The notes beneath the pieces are model-generated. The model did no database searches and was not told the DNA's origin. It worked only from the letters and a program-made list of their open reading frames with translations. Made by a program: the position numbers and the translations under genes. 64,000 nucleotides of DNA, taken from Oscillospiraceae bacterium. GTDB taxonomy: Bacteria > Bacillota > Clostridia > Oscillospirales > Oscillospiraceae. Positions 15,935 to 24,633 of the stretch are shown here, piece by piece. Positions within the stretch are counted from its first letter, which is position 1, and each line of letters opens with the position of its first letter. The DNA lies in NCBI GenBank assembly GCA_017458335.1, contig JAFTFT010000013.1, positions 54,617 to 118,616 of the forward strand, in the 5' to 3' direction.

Positions 15935-17479
15935 TCAGTTGATGTCCAGATCCGCCGTAACTTCATAGTAGTCACAGGCATGAGCCGTCCAGTTCGAGAC
16001 GGTTGCCTTGGAAATCATGTTCATCTCCAGGAAGGAGCAGAAGACATAGGCGTTGTCGTCCAGGATGGCCTGCTGCAGGTCGATGGCCAGCTGAGCGCGT
16101 TTTGCGGTGTCGAACTCGGTGGAGAGTTCCTCGATCATCGCGCTGACCTTCTCGTTCTCATACGCGCCGAAGTTGTAGCTCATGCCGGGCAGGCAGCTGG
16201 TGGTGAAGAAGTACTGCGGGTCGCCGGAGGGCGCCGTGACCAGAGCCGAGGCGTAGATGTCCCAGGAACTCATATCGGCCAGGAACTCGCGGCGGTTGGC
16301 GGTGCAGTTGATGTCCACGTCCATGCCGATGTCCTTCAGCGTCGCCTGCGCCGCCTCCGCCAGCAGAGGCAACTCCTGCCGGCTGGGATAGGTCAGCCAG
16401 CGGATTCTGAGCTTCACGCCGTCCTTTTCACGGATGCCGTCACCGTCGCTGTCGACCCAGCCGGCTTCCTCGAGAACAGCCTTTGCGCCTTCCGGATCAT
16501 AGCTTTCGGTGGCGATGTTCTCGCCGCCGAAGGTCGAGAAGCCGTCGGGGAAGGCCCCGTTGCCCGGAACTCCGTGCCCGTCCAGCAGCGCGGCGACGAA
16601 GCCGGCTTTGTTGATGCCCATGGCGATGGCCTTGCGTACGGCGTTGTCCTGAATGACGGGGCTCGTCATGTTCATGGAGGCGAAGAAGGCACGGGAGGTC
16701 TGGATGGCGGAGAACTGATAGTTCTCGTTTTCAAAATTCGGATAGGCTTCATAGGCCATACCGTAGGCCGCGTCGATGTCTCCGGCCTGCAGCGCGGCAG
16801 AGAGGGTATCGCCGTTGGAGAGTGTGCGGATCGTCAGCTCATCGAGCTTCGGCTCGCCGTTCCAGTAATTGCTGTTCTTTGTCAGGGTCAGGTGATCGTC
16901 CGTCACCATGTCGACCACGACATAGGGGCCGGTGCCGACCGCAATGCCGGTTTCAAAGTCACTGGCATCCACGTCGATGATGCAGCCGTAGGGGTCGCCC
17001 AGGTAGTTCATCAGGGCCGGATTCGGCTCGGTGGTGGTGATGGTCAGGATCTGTCCGTCTGCTGCGATCTCCGCGATTTTGGTATCGCCGGGGGCGCGGT
17101 CATGGTTTTCCAGCAGGTGTTCGAAGCACTGTTTGACTGCCTCTGCGTCCATCTTGCGCCCGCTGGAGAAGTTCACATCGTCCCGCAGGGTGATGGTCCA
17201 GGTCAGGGCTCCGTCATTTTCCCAGGCTGTGGCCAGCCAGGGTTCCAGTTCCATCGTGTCGGTGTAGTGCACCAGTGTTTCGCCGATGCCGTAGCGGATG
17301 CAGGGCCAGCCGTTGTAGGTCCGGTGCGGATCGACGGTTTCCTCCCAGTTTTCGGCGTTGAAGGTGGTGTCGCCGATCGTCATGGTCTTCTTTCCGTCTG
17401 CGAAGGCCGTTCCGCCCGTCCCGCCGAACAGGCTCAGGACCAGACACAGGGCAAGTGCGAGGGTGAGTGTTTTTTTCAT
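15935..17479 (-). CDS. Nickel/peptide-class ABC substrate-binding protein
   Basis: This 514-residue SBP_bac_5 protein has a signal peptide (1-27, GTAFAD), then the group pattern ETVDPHRTYNGWPCIRYGIG and ETLVHYTDTMELEPWLA. It probably binds a nickel-chelator or small-peptide ligand outside the cell. It is the last gene of the minus-strand importer operon and may also have its own promoter (TATAAT at 17526-17521). The nickel assignment comes from family likeness and from the HypB genes nearby. Confidence 0.85.
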   Translation of the reverse strand: MKKTLTLALALCLVLSLFGGTGGTAFADGKKTMTIGDTTFNAENWEETVDPHRTYNGWPCIRYGIGETLVHYTDTMELEPWLATAWENDGALTWTITLRDDVNFSSGRKMDAEAVKQCFEHLLENHDRAPGDTKIAEIAADGQILTITTTEPNPALMNYLGDPYGCIIDVDASDFETGIAVGTGPYVVVDMVTDDHLTLTKNSNYWNGEPKLDELTIRTLSNGDTLSAALQAGDIDAAYGMAYEAYPNFENENYQFSAIQTSRAFFASMNMTSPVIQDNAVRKAIAMGINKAGFVAALLDGHGVPGNGAFPDGFSTFGGENIATESYDPEGAKAVLEEAGWVDSDGDGIREKDGVKLRIRWLTYPSRQELPLLAEAAQATLKDIGMDVDINCTANRREFLADMSSWDIYASALVTAPSGDPQYFFTTSCLPGMSYNFGAYENEKVSAMIEELSTEFDTAKRAQLAIDLQQAILDDNAYVFCSFLEMNMISKATVSNWTAHACDYYEVTADLDIN

Positions 17480-17635
17480 TTGTGTTCCTCCAGTTTTTCT
17501 TGAATCTTTCCGCCCGGTGGATTATACTGGAGACGGCGTTGGCGGATTCCGCCATCTGTCCAGTTTCGGCAGCTGCCCTGTGCTTTCCTACGGCTCAAGG
17601 GGCGGCTGCTTTTTTACACAGGATCTGTCGCCGGG
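17480..17635 (-). other. Leader between methyltransferase and substrate-binding protein genes
   Basis: This 156-bp gap contains a TATAAT (17526-17521) and a GGCGGATTCCGCC palindrome (17541-17553) just upstream of it. No riboswitch consensus could be confirmed. It may give extra transcription of the binding-protein gene. Confidence 0.4.
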
Positions 17636-18364
17636 CTACTCTTTGTACGCCGCGATGGTAAAGATCGGCGTCGGGTTATAGAACTCGTCGATCTCGGCGT
17701 AGATGCGTTTGTATACCCCCATGTCCACGGTGACGCGCTCAAAGCCCGCCTCCACCAGCAGCTGTACATCCCACTGCGGCCGCGGCATCTGATAGGCCGA
17801 CAGTTCCAGACTGATTGCCTCGTTTTCGGTCCAGAGATCGGGATCGATGTTCTTGTGGGCGTGGTTGTCCGGGAGATCTCCGTCGTCCCCGTCTTCTACG
17901 GCACGGCAATAGTCGGCGTCAAAGTTGATGAGCACGCCCCCCGGCTTCAGCAGCTTGTACCACTCCCGATAGGCATCGGCCAGGTGCGGCAGTGTCCAGG
18001 TCAGATTCCGCGTCACCAGGACATCGAAGCTCTCCGGCGGGAAGTCCGGCTGTTCCGCGTCCATGACCGCGAACCGGGCCTCCAGGCCGAGAATACCGAC
18101 CGTTTCCTTTGCTTTTTCGATCATGTCCGGCGTCAGGTCGATGCCGGTGGCGTCATGCCCCTCCGCCGCAAACACAAAGGCGAAGAAGCCGGTCCCTGTT
18201 CCCAGGTCCAGCACCCGCAGTGTGCGGTCACGCGGGATATATCGGTTGAACTCCGCCAGCCATCTGGCATGCTTCTCGTCCGCGAACTCCCGGATCCGCT
18301 GTGCCTGAAATGCCTCTGCGCGGTGAGCCCAGTAGTGTGAAATGCGATGCTTGATCAGTTCCAT
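17636..18364 (-). CDS. Class I SAM methyltransferase of the nickel-importer operon
   Basis: This 242-residue Rossmann methyltransferase has motif I VLDLGTGTGFFAFVFA, an acidic D in GIDLTPDMI, and the distinctive stretch RNLTWTLPHLADAYREWYKL followed by LKPGGVLINFDADY. It is homologous to the methyltransferase at 21919-22728, which shares RNLTW.LPH...AY.EW...LKPGG.L.NFDA. It lies 18 bp after the importer ATPase gene. Substrate unknown; a metallophore or metal-ligand role is inferred from context. Confidence 0.82.
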   Translation of the reverse strand: MELIKHRISHYWAHRAEAFQAQRIREFADEKHARWLAEFNRYIPRDRTLRVLDLGTGTGFFAFVFAAEGHDATGIDLTPDMIEKAKETVGILGLEARFAVMDAEQPDFPPESFDVLVTRNLTWTLPHLADAYREWYKLLKPGGVLINFDADYCRAVEDGDDGDLPDNHAHKNIDPDLWTENEAISLELSAYQMPRPQWDVQLLVEAGFERVTVDMGVYKRIYAEIDEFYNPTPIFTIAAYKE

Positions 18365-18382
18365 GCTCTCTCCTTTTGATGC

Positions 18383-19147
18383 CTAAAGAATGCTGTCGAT
18401 CAACCGTTTTGTATAGTCGTTCTGCGGATTCCGGATCACATTGTCCGGTGTTCCCTCTTCGACAATCTCGCCGTGATACATCACCAGCACCCGGTCGCAG
18501 AATTGCTGCACCAGGGCGATGTCGTGACAGATGAACAGGATGGACAGGTCCGTCCCCTTCTCCCGGCGCAGTCTGTTCAGAAGCTCCAGGATCTCCTTCT
18601 GGATGGTCACGTCCAATGCCGAGGTCGCTTCGTCACAGATCAGGATCTTCGGCCGGATCGCAAGCGCTCTCGCGATGGCCGCGCGCTGGCACTGTCCGCC
18701 GCTGACCTGATGGGGATACCGCTCTGCAAACTCCGCCGGCAGCCCGCACTCCTCCAGCAGGCGCGCTGCCTCCGTTTTTGTGTCCGCCCGGGACCGGCCG
18801 GCGTTTCGCAGGCTCTCGCCGATGCCGTCGCCCAGCCTGCAGCGCGGATCAAACGACTCTGTCGGTGTCTGAAAGACCATCTGCATGCTGGCATAGACCT
18901 TGCGCAGGGCCTTTCCGCTGAGGTTTGTGATCTCTTCGCCGTCCAGGATGATCTGCCCCTCCGTGGCATCCAGCAGCCGCGTGATCATGTTGATCAATGT
19001 GGTTTTCCCGCTGCCGCTCTCGCCGATGATGCCGAGACATTCGCCGGGCATCAGGTCGAAACTGACATGCTTTACCGCGGTGAAGCGCTCCTTTCCCTTT
19101 CGGGAGAAGACTCTGGTCAGGTTTCTGACGCTCAGAATCGCTTCCAT
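18383..19147 (-). CDS. ABC transporter ATPase (NikE/DppF-like)
   Basis: This 254-residue ATPase has Walker A GESGSGKTT, signature VSGGQCQRAAIARA and Walker B LICDEATSALD. It ends with the Opp/Nik-type C-terminal region (GEIVEEGTPDNVIRNPQNDYTKRL). It pairs with the ATPase encoded just upstream to energise the dipeptide/nickel-type importer. Confidence 0.9.
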   Translation of the reverse strand: MEAILSVRNLTRVFSRKGKERFTAVKHVSFDLMPGECLGIIGESGSGKTTLINMITRLLDATEGQIILDGEEITNLSGKALRKVYASMQMVFQTPTESFDPRCRLGDGIGESLRNAGRSRADTKTEAARLLEECGLPAEFAERYPHQVSGGQCQRAAIARALAIRPKILICDEATSALDVTIQKEILELLNRLRREKGTDLSILFICHDIALVQQFCDRVLVMYHGEIVEEGTPDNVIRNPQNDYTKRLIDSIL

Positions 19148-19148
19148 C

Positions 19149-19931
19149 TCACACCCTCCTCAGCTTCGGTACGGCGGACATGAGCGTCCTGGTATATTCC
19201 TCTTTTGGCTGCTCCAGCACCCGGCGGGTCTCGCCCGATTCGACGACGCGTCCGTCCTTCATGACCAGGACCCGGTCGGCCATGGCACCGATCACCCCGA
19301 TGTTGTGGGTCACCAGGACGATGGCCGTGCCGAAGCTTCTGCGCACCAGAAGCATCTCTTCCACCACCTGCTTCTGCACCGACACGTCCAGCGCCGAGGT
19401 GGGTTCATCCGCCAGCAGCACGCTCGGCTTCAGCAGCATGGCCGCCGCAATACCGACACGCTGCTGCATGCCGCCGGAGAGTTCAAAGGGGTAGCTCTCG
19501 AGGATATACTGTCCGTCCGTGAAGCCAAGCTTCCGCAACAGATCCGCCGCCCGGGTGCGGAACTCTTCCTTGCTGAGCCGCTCATGCTCCCTCATGCTCT
19601 CATAGAGCTGGACTCCGACGGTCCGGATCGGGCAGAAGGAGCTGCCCGCGCTCTGAAAGATCATGCCGATCTCTGGTCCGTTCAGTCTGCGAAGTTCTTT
19701 TTCCGGCAGATCCGGAAGGTTTTTCCCTTTGTACCAGATGTCGCCCCTTGTTACCAGACCGTTTGGAACCAGCAGCCCCATCGCCGCCCGGATCAGGGTC
19801 GACTTTCCGGAACCGCTCTCTCCCACGATCCCCAGGATCTCCCCTTCCTGAAGGGTAACGCTCACATTCTGTACGGCGGGCACACCGTTGTAGGAGATGT
19901 CCACATGCTCATACCGTAAAATCTCCGCCAT
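19149..19931 (-). CDS. ABC transporter ATPase (NikD/DppD-like)
   Basis: This 260-residue ATPase has Walker A GESGSGKST, signature LSGGMQQRVGIAAA and Walker B LLADEPTSALD. It is the first of two different ATPases in the operon, as in Opp/Dpp/Nik systems, and starts five bases after the permease gene. Confidence 0.9.
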   Translation of the reverse strand: MAEILRYEHVDISYNGVPAVQNVSVTLQEGEILGIVGESGSGKSTLIRAAMGLLVPNGLVTRGDIWYKGKNLPDLPEKELRRLNGPEIGMIFQSAGSSFCPIRTVGVQLYESMREHERLSKEEFRTRAADLLRKLGFTDGQYILESYPFELSGGMQQRVGIAAAMLLKPSVLLADEPTSALDVSVQKQVVEEMLLVRRSFGTAIVLVTHNIGVIGAMADRVLVMKDGRVVESGETRRVLEQPKEEYTRTLMSAVPKLRRV

Positions 19932-19936
19932 TCTGT

Positions 19937-20788
19937 CTACCTCCCACGCATCTTCGGGTCCGCCCAGTCGCGGACCGTGTCGCCCAGAAGATTAAAGATC
20001 ATGACCGAGACAAAGATCGCCACACCGGGTGCAAGCGTCACCCAGGGGGCGGTGGCAAGCAGGCTTCGCGTGTCGCTCATCATGCTGCCCCATTCGGCGG
20101 TGGGGGGCTTCGCGCCCAGGCCGAGAAAGCTCAGCCCCGCCAGCTCCATCATCATGGTTCCGATGTCCAGCATGGAGGTCACCAGAATCGGGCCGATGAT
20201 GTTCGGCAGAATATGCTTCAGGATGATCTTCCCGGTACCGCTGCCCGAGAGCTTTACCGCTTTCATCCAGGCGGTCTCCTTCTGGGCCAGCGTCTGGCTG
20301 CGGGCAATGCGGGCATATTTGGGCCAGCTGATCGCCGCCAGCGCAATGATGGCGTTATGCAGGCCGCCGCCCAGGACGCCGGCTACGGCCAGCGCAAAGA
20401 CCAGCCCCGGGAAAGCCAGAAACATATCGGAGATGCGCATCAGCAGCGTGTCGGTCCACTTCCCGTGCCAGCCGCAGAACACGCCGACAACCGTGCCGGT
20501 CACCGTGATGATCGTCACCAGCAGCAGGGTCGAGAAGATGCTGGTCCGGCTTCCGACGATGACGCGGGAAAGCATGTCCCGTCCGTAGCGGTCCGTTCCG
20601 AACGGGTGCTCGGCAGAGGGAGGCGCTTTGGTGTTCATCAGGTCCTGCAGATAAGGGTCATAGGGGGTCAGATGCTCGGAGAAGATCGAGCCGATCAGCA
20701 GCAGCGCCGCCAGCGTGCCGAAGACGATGAGCCGGATCTTCAGGGTGTCCCTCCGGACCTTCTGAATTCTGACCGTCGGTTCGCTCAT
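19937..20788 (-). CDS. ABC transporter permease (NikC/DppC-like)
   Basis: This 283-residue permease has an N-terminal OppC-type segment (LLIGSIFSEHLTPYDPYLQD...HPFGTDRYGRDMLSR) and a BPD_transp_1 domain with about five TM helices. It overlaps the upstream permease gene by four bases. Confidence 0.9.
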   Translation of the reverse strand: MSEPTVRIQKVRRDTLKIRLIVFGTLAALLLIGSIFSEHLTPYDPYLQDLMNTKAPPSAEHPFGTDRYGRDMLSRVIVGSRTSIFSTLLLVTIITVTGTVVGVFCGWHGKWTDTLLMRISDMFLAFPGLVFALAVAGVLGGGLHNAIIALAAISWPKYARIARSQTLAQKETAWMKAVKLSGSGTGKIILKHILPNIIGPILVTSMLDIGTMMMELAGLSFLGLGAKPPTAEWGSMMSDTRSLLATAPWVTLAPGVAIFVSVMIFNLLGDTVRDWADPKMRGR

Positions 20789-21726
20789 TCCCGGCTCACC
20801 CCCAGACGAATCCGCGGATCAAGCGCATGATACAGCAGGTCGGTAATCAGGTTCACCAGCACATAGATGACTGCCATCCAGACCACATAGGCCTGGATGA
20901 TGGGGTAGTCGCGCAGGGTGATCGCATCGACCGCGAGCTTTCCGACGCCGTCCCACATGAAGATACTCTCGATGATGGCCGTGCCGCCCAGTAGGCTTCC
21001 GACGGAGAGGGCAAGCAGCGTGATGATCGTCAGCATGGAAGATTTCAGAACACTTCTCCACAGGATTACCCGGTCCCGAATGCCGCGGGCCTTCGCCCCG
21101 GCCACATACTCTTTGTTCAGTTCTTCCAGAACCGTTGCCCGCACCTGGCGCATATATTTGGCCGACATGGCGATCGCGAGGGTCAGCGTCGGCATCACGG
21201 CGCTTTTAAGGCCGGTTCCGCTTGAAAGGACCGGCAGGAGCTTCCAGCGGATGGCCAGCAGCTGCATCAGCAGCAGCGCCACAAAAAAGTTCGGCAGCGA
21301 ATTTCCGATAAAGCTCAGAACTCTCAGAGCATAGTCGATCAGCCGGTCGTGGTTCACCGCCGCCAGCACCCCCAGCGGGATGGAGATGATCACCGTCAGC
21401 AGGATGGACAGCGCGGTCAGTAGCAGCGTCGCCGGGAGCTTCGAGACAAAGGTCTGAAACACGTCTCTCCCCGAGACGTAGCTCTTACCCATGTCTCCGG
21501 TCAGCAGTCCGCCCAGCCACGAGACATACTGGGTCAGAAACGGCCTGTCGAGGCCAAGTTCCGCCCGTTTGGCATCGACAATCTCCTGTGCCACCGCTCC
21601 CTTATCTCCGTACAGCTCGGTGATCGCGTCGCTTCCGGCAATTCGCATCATCGCAAAGGACAGGAAAGTGATGCCGAGCAGGACCGGGATCAGCTGTATC
21701 AGTCTTTTGACAACGTATGTTCTCAC
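20785..21726 (-). CDS. ABC transporter permease (NikB/DppB-like)
   Basis: This 313-residue permease of the DppB class (KRLIQLIPVLLGITFLSFAM at the N-terminus; ATVLEELNKEYVAGAKARGI coupling region) starts with GTG at 21726. It opens the six-gene minus-strand importer operon, whose promoter region carries a perfect 21-bp inverted repeat. Confidence 0.9.
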   Translation of the reverse strand: MRTYVVKRLIQLIPVLLGITFLSFAMMRIAGSDAITELYGDKGAVAQEIVDAKRAELGLDRPFLTQYVSWLGGLLTGDMGKSYVSGRDVFQTFVSKLPATLLLTALSILLTVIISIPLGVLAAVNHDRLIDYALRVLSFIGNSLPNFFVALLLMQLLAIRWKLLPVLSSGTGLKSAVMPTLTLAIAMSAKYMRQVRATVLEELNKEYVAGAKARGIRDRVILWRSVLKSSMLTIITLLALSVGSLLGGTAIIESIFMWDGVGKLAVDAITLRDYPIIQAYVVWMAVIYVLVNLITDLLYHALDPRIRLGVSRE

Positions 21727-21768
21727 TTGCGGCTCCGTGTTCCATGGGATAATTCATTCAGCAGGCTT

Positions 21769-21797
21769 ATTATAATCTCTTCTCTCCTCCGGCGGAA
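21769..21797 (-). promoter_or_regulatory. Promoter of the nickel-type importer operon
   Basis: TATAAT (21774-21769) has a weak -35 (TTCCGC, 21797-21792) at 17 bp. The inverted repeat at 21797-21858 touches this -35, which suggests an activator- or repressor-controlled promoter. Confidence 0.55.
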
Positions 21798-21858
21798 GCC
21801 CCCGGGGGGGATATCATCTCCGTTAAAATTTCAGCCTGATATCCCCCCCGGGGGCTTG
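21797..21858. repeat. Perfect 21-bp inverted repeat between divergent importer and methyltransferase genes
   Basis: The left arm is AAGCCCCCGGGGGGGATATC plus A (21797-21817). The right arm (21838-21858) is its exact reverse complement, and the spacer is 20 bp. Each arm itself contains a C5G5 palindrome. There is no T tract, and it lies upstream of both genes. It is a candidate operator (nickel-responsive?) or cruciform. Confidence 0.85.
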
Positions 21859-21918
21859 TGGACCGCTTCCAAACGTGATAGGCTGAGTCCTATTCTCTGA
21901 AACGGCAGGAACTGATCC

Positions 21919-22728
21919 ATGCAGAATACGTCGCAGTCCTCCATCCTTTCCGAAAACCTGGCCTACTGGACCGGACGCGCCGCCGGCTACTCGGAAGTCA
22001 ATCAGGCAGAGCTCTCCACTTCCCAGCGGGAAACCTGGAGCCGCTGTCTCCGTTCGGAGATCTCGCGCCGCTTTCCGGGCATCCCGCCGGAGCAGCTCCG
22101 GGTCCTTGATATCGGCACCGGTCCGGGCTTTTTCGCCATTCTTCTCTGCGAAGCAGGTTATGACGTCACGGCAGTTGATCTGACGCCGGCCATGCTGGAG
22201 GAAGCCAGAAAAAACGCCGGCTCTCTGGCCGGCAGGATACGGTTTCTGGAAATGAACGCGGAGTCTCCGGACTTTCCGGACTGCAGTTTCGACGTGGTCG
22301 TCAGCCGCAACCTGACCTGGAATCTTCCGCATCCGGACCGGGCTTATGCCGAATGGGCAAGAGTCCTGAAGCCCGGCGGTCTGCTCCTGAACTTTGACGC
22401 CAACTGGTACGCCTATCTTTTCGATGGCGAGGCCCAGGCCGCCTATGAGCGGGACCGGGTCAACAGTGCCGAGCAGGGCGTGTGGGACCAGAACGTCGGG
22501 GAGAACTTCGACGTGATGGAGGATATCGCCCGCCGTGTCCCCCTGTCCGGCACTCGCCGTCCCGCCTGGGATCTGAACCTGCTTGACCGTCTCGGCCTGC
22601 AGGCAGAAGCAGACGAAGAGGTCTGGAAGCGGGTCTGGTCCGAGGATGAAAAGGTCAGCTTCCGCTCGACGCCCATGTTCCTGGTGCACGCGCGGAAAGT
22701 TTCAGAATCCGCCGCTCTTCCGCTGTGA
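21919..22728 (+). CDS. Class I SAM methyltransferase, homologue of the one at 17636-18364
   Basis: This 269-residue methyltransferase has motif I VLDIGTGPGFFAILL, acidic VDLTPAML, and the shared signature RNLTWNLPHPDRAYAEWARV followed by LKPGGLLLNFDANWY. It is divergent from the importer operon across the inverted repeat. Two homologous enzymes on either side of one importer suggest successive methylations of one ligand or two related ligands. The ATG follows GCAGGAACTGATCC. A terminator lies 52 bp past its end. Confidence 0.82.
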   Translation: MQNTSQSSILSENLAYWTGRAAGYSEVNQAELSTSQRETWSRCLRSEISRRFPGIPPEQLRVLDIGTGPGFFAILLCEAGYDVTAVDLTPAMLEEARKNAGSLAGRIRFLEMNAESPDFPDCSFDVVVSRNLTWNLPHPDRAYAEWARVLKPGGLLLNFDANWYAYLFDGEAQAAYERDRVNSAEQGVWDQNVGENFDVMEDIARRVPLSGTRRPAWDLNLLDRLGLQAEADEEVWKRVWSEDEKVSFRSTPMFLVHARKVSESAALPL

Positions 22729-22780
22729 AAGCCGCCGGCACTTCATCTGCCGCGTGCCGCTTATCTTGTTTTTCCGTAAA

Positions 22781-22840
22781 AAAGAACCTGAGTCCTGCTC
22801 CGTCCGGTTTGGATGAAGCCTGGCTCAGGTTCTTTCTGTT
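22781..22840. terminator. Bidirectional terminator between methyltransferase and hypB genes
   Basis: AAAGAACCTGAG and CTCAGGTTCTTT form a 12-bp stem with a 31-nt loop and T-rich ends on both strands. Confidence 0.8.
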
Positions 22841-22852
22841 TTGGTCGGCCAA

Positions 22853-23533
22853 TCAGATCTTTCCCGCTCTGACCGCTTCCAGTTCCTCCACGACCCAGTC
22901 GCAGACCGCGTCGAGTCCTTCGCCGGTCTTCGCGCTGATCGGGAAGAAGATCGCCTTCGGGTTCAGCGCCAGGATACGCTCCTTCGCCTTCTCCAGGTCA
23001 AAGTCAAAATAGTCCAGGGCGTCGATCTTGTTGATCAGCACCACGTCGCTGACCTGATACATCAGCGGGTACTTGAGGGGCTTGTCGTCTCCCTCCGGCA
23101 CGGAGAGAATGGTGACGTTCTTATGTGCGCCGGTGTCGAACTCCGCCGGGCAGACCAGGTTGCCGATGTTCTCCAGGATCAGCAGGTCCAGCCCTTCGGT
23201 GTCATACTCCAGCAGAGCCCGGGCCGTCATGTCCGCGTCGATGTGGCAGAGGCCGCCGTTGTGGATCTGCAGGGAGCGGATGCCGGTCCGGTCTGCCACA
23301 CGCTGCGCGTCAAGGCTGCTCTCGATGTCCACGTCCATCTCGCCGATGTTCAGGCTGCCCTTCAGGCGGTTGATGAGCGCCACCAGGGTCGTGGTCTTCC
23401 CGCTTCCCGGCGAGGACATGAAGTTCAGAAACAGCGTCCCCTGCGCGGTGAGCCGCTTCCGGATCAGCTCTGCCGAGCGGTCGTTCTCGGCAAAAATGGA
23501 TTCGTTGACCTGAATTACCCGCACCTCGCTCAT
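22853..23533 (-). CDS. hypB: HypB-family nickel GTPase, copy 2
   Basis: This 226-residue SIMIBI GTPase has Walker A SSPGSGKTTT, the metal site/switch LVCPAEFDTGA, and NKID for guanine. HypB delivers nickel to hydrogenase or related enzymes with HypA/SlyD. ATG 23533 is preferred because it overlaps the stop of the first copy (ATGA). There is no His-rich N-terminal nickel store. No hydrogenase structural gene is in the window. Confidence 0.9.
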   Translation of the reverse strand: MSEVRVIQVNESIFAENDRSAELIRKRLTAQGTLFLNFMSSPGSGKTTTLVALINRLKGSLNIGEMDVDIESSLDAQRVADRTGIRSLQIHNGGLCHIDADMTARALLEYDTEGLDLLILENIGNLVCPAEFDTGAHKNVTILSVPEGDDKPLKYPLMYQVSDVVLINKIDALDYFDFDLEKAKERILALNPKAIFFPISAKTGEGLDAVCDWVVEELEAVRAGKI

Positions 23534-24201
23534 TTCGCGTTCCACTCCTTTACCTTCTTCACCAGTGCATCGGCCAGCTCCTGTACGCCCTCGCCCGTCT
23601 TCGCCGAGATGTAGAAGATCTCGATCTCAGGATTGCGCGCTCTGGCATAGCCCTCCATCTTCTCCTTATCGAAGTCGAAGATCGGCAGGGTGTCGATCTT
23701 GTTTACGACGAGCATGTCACAGGTCTCGTACATCAGGGGGTACTTGGCCGGTTTATCGTCCCCTTCCGGGACGGAGAGAATCGTCATGTTGATGGCGGCG
23801 CCGGTGTCGAACTCCGCGGGGCAGACCAGGTTGCCGATGTTTTCCAGCACGATCAGCTCCGCGTCTTCCATGCCCAGTGCCCGGATCCCCTGGCGGGTCA
23901 TGTCCGCGTCCAGGTGGCACATGCCGCCCGTATGGAGCTGTACAGACGGCACCCCTGCCGCGAGCATGGTGTCGGCGTCCACCGCGCTGTCGATGTCCGC
24001 TTCCATCACGCCCCAGCGGAGCCGCCCGTCAAAGGCCTTATTCAGCGCCAGAAGCGTTGTGGTCTTCCCGCTTCCCGGGGAGGACATCAGGTTCATCAGG
24101 CAGGTGCCGTCCGCCCGCAGTTCTTCCCGCAGGGCCTGCGCGTCCTGGTCGTTGTCTTCCAGCACCGATTCCTTCAGTGCGATGATCTTTGCTTTTTCCA
24201 T
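23530..24201 (-). CDS. hypB: HypB-family nickel GTPase, copy 1
   Basis: This 223-residue paralogue of the next gene has the same motifs (SSPGSGKTTT, LVCPAEFDTGA, VNKIDTL) and an N-terminus KIIALKESVLEDNDQDA. The two genes overlap by four bases, so they are translated together. Two paralogues may form a heterodimer or serve different nickel enzymes. Confidence 0.9.
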   Translation of the reverse strand: MEKAKIIALKESVLEDNDQDAQALREELRADGTCLMNLMSSPGSGKTTTLLALNKAFDGRLRWGVMEADIDSAVDADTMLAAGVPSVQLHTGGMCHLDADMTRQGIRALGMEDAELIVLENIGNLVCPAEFDTGAAINMTILSVPEGDDKPAKYPLMYETCDMLVVNKIDTLPIFDFDKEKMEGYARARNPEIEIFYISAKTGEGVQELADALVKKVKEWNAK

Positions 24202-24241
24202 GTGTATTTCTCCCGGTCAACATACTTGATTCAATGCTTTC

Positions 24242-24269
24242 ATTATAGTCGTAAAGAATCAGAATGCAA
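24242..24269 (-). promoter_or_regulatory. Promoter of the tandem hypB genes
   Basis: TTGCAT (24269-24264), a 16-bp spacer and TATAAT (24247-24242). Confidence 0.7.
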
Positions 24270-24299
24270 TCGCTTTTTTTAATCTTTCCGGCACAGGGC

Positions 24300-24362
24300 A
24301 TGTCGGATTATGAGATCCTCCGCGGAAAGGAACTGACCGTCAAAGAACTCGGATTTGAATAA
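24300..24362 (+). pseudogene. Possible C-terminal remnant of a lost gene
   Basis: A 20-codon frame (MSDYEILRGKELTVKELGFE) with no ribosome site ends in TAA. The frame stays open a little upstream. It reads like a protein C-terminus, but no family is recognised. The rest of the 24202-24633 gap holds the hypB promoter and a hairpin. Confidence 0.3.
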
Positions 24363-24379
24363 GATCGTGTAAACCGCAA

Positions 24380-24425
24380 AGCACCGACCCGCTGTGGGAT
24401 TGTTTCATCCCTGCTGGTCGGTGCT
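24380..24425 (+). terminator. Hairpin, probable terminator
   Basis: AGCACCGACC and GGTCGGTGCT form a perfect 10-bp stem with a 26-nt loop. The T tract is poor. Confidence 0.5.
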
Positions 24426-24633
24426 GTCGGTTTCCCGTCGTGAACGCCCTTTTATGAAGCCCCATCTTTCTGCAAGACGCTCCGTGCCGCAAAGCGGGAT
24501 TAACGGTTTTCCTCCATTCCTTAATGAGAATTAACGCTTTGCGGCCTTGTCTTAACCGTTTCTTTCCCGCCGGTCATGATAAAATAAGCCACAGTGAGCC
24601 CTATCTCAAACCGGTTGAAACGGAGGAATAAAA

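Noticed and set aside
17480-17635. A cobalamin or NiCo riboswitch before the nickel-type binding protein
   Set aside because: Some fragments (ACTGGACAG, GGCAGC) recall these classes, but the conserved cores and helix order could not be matched.
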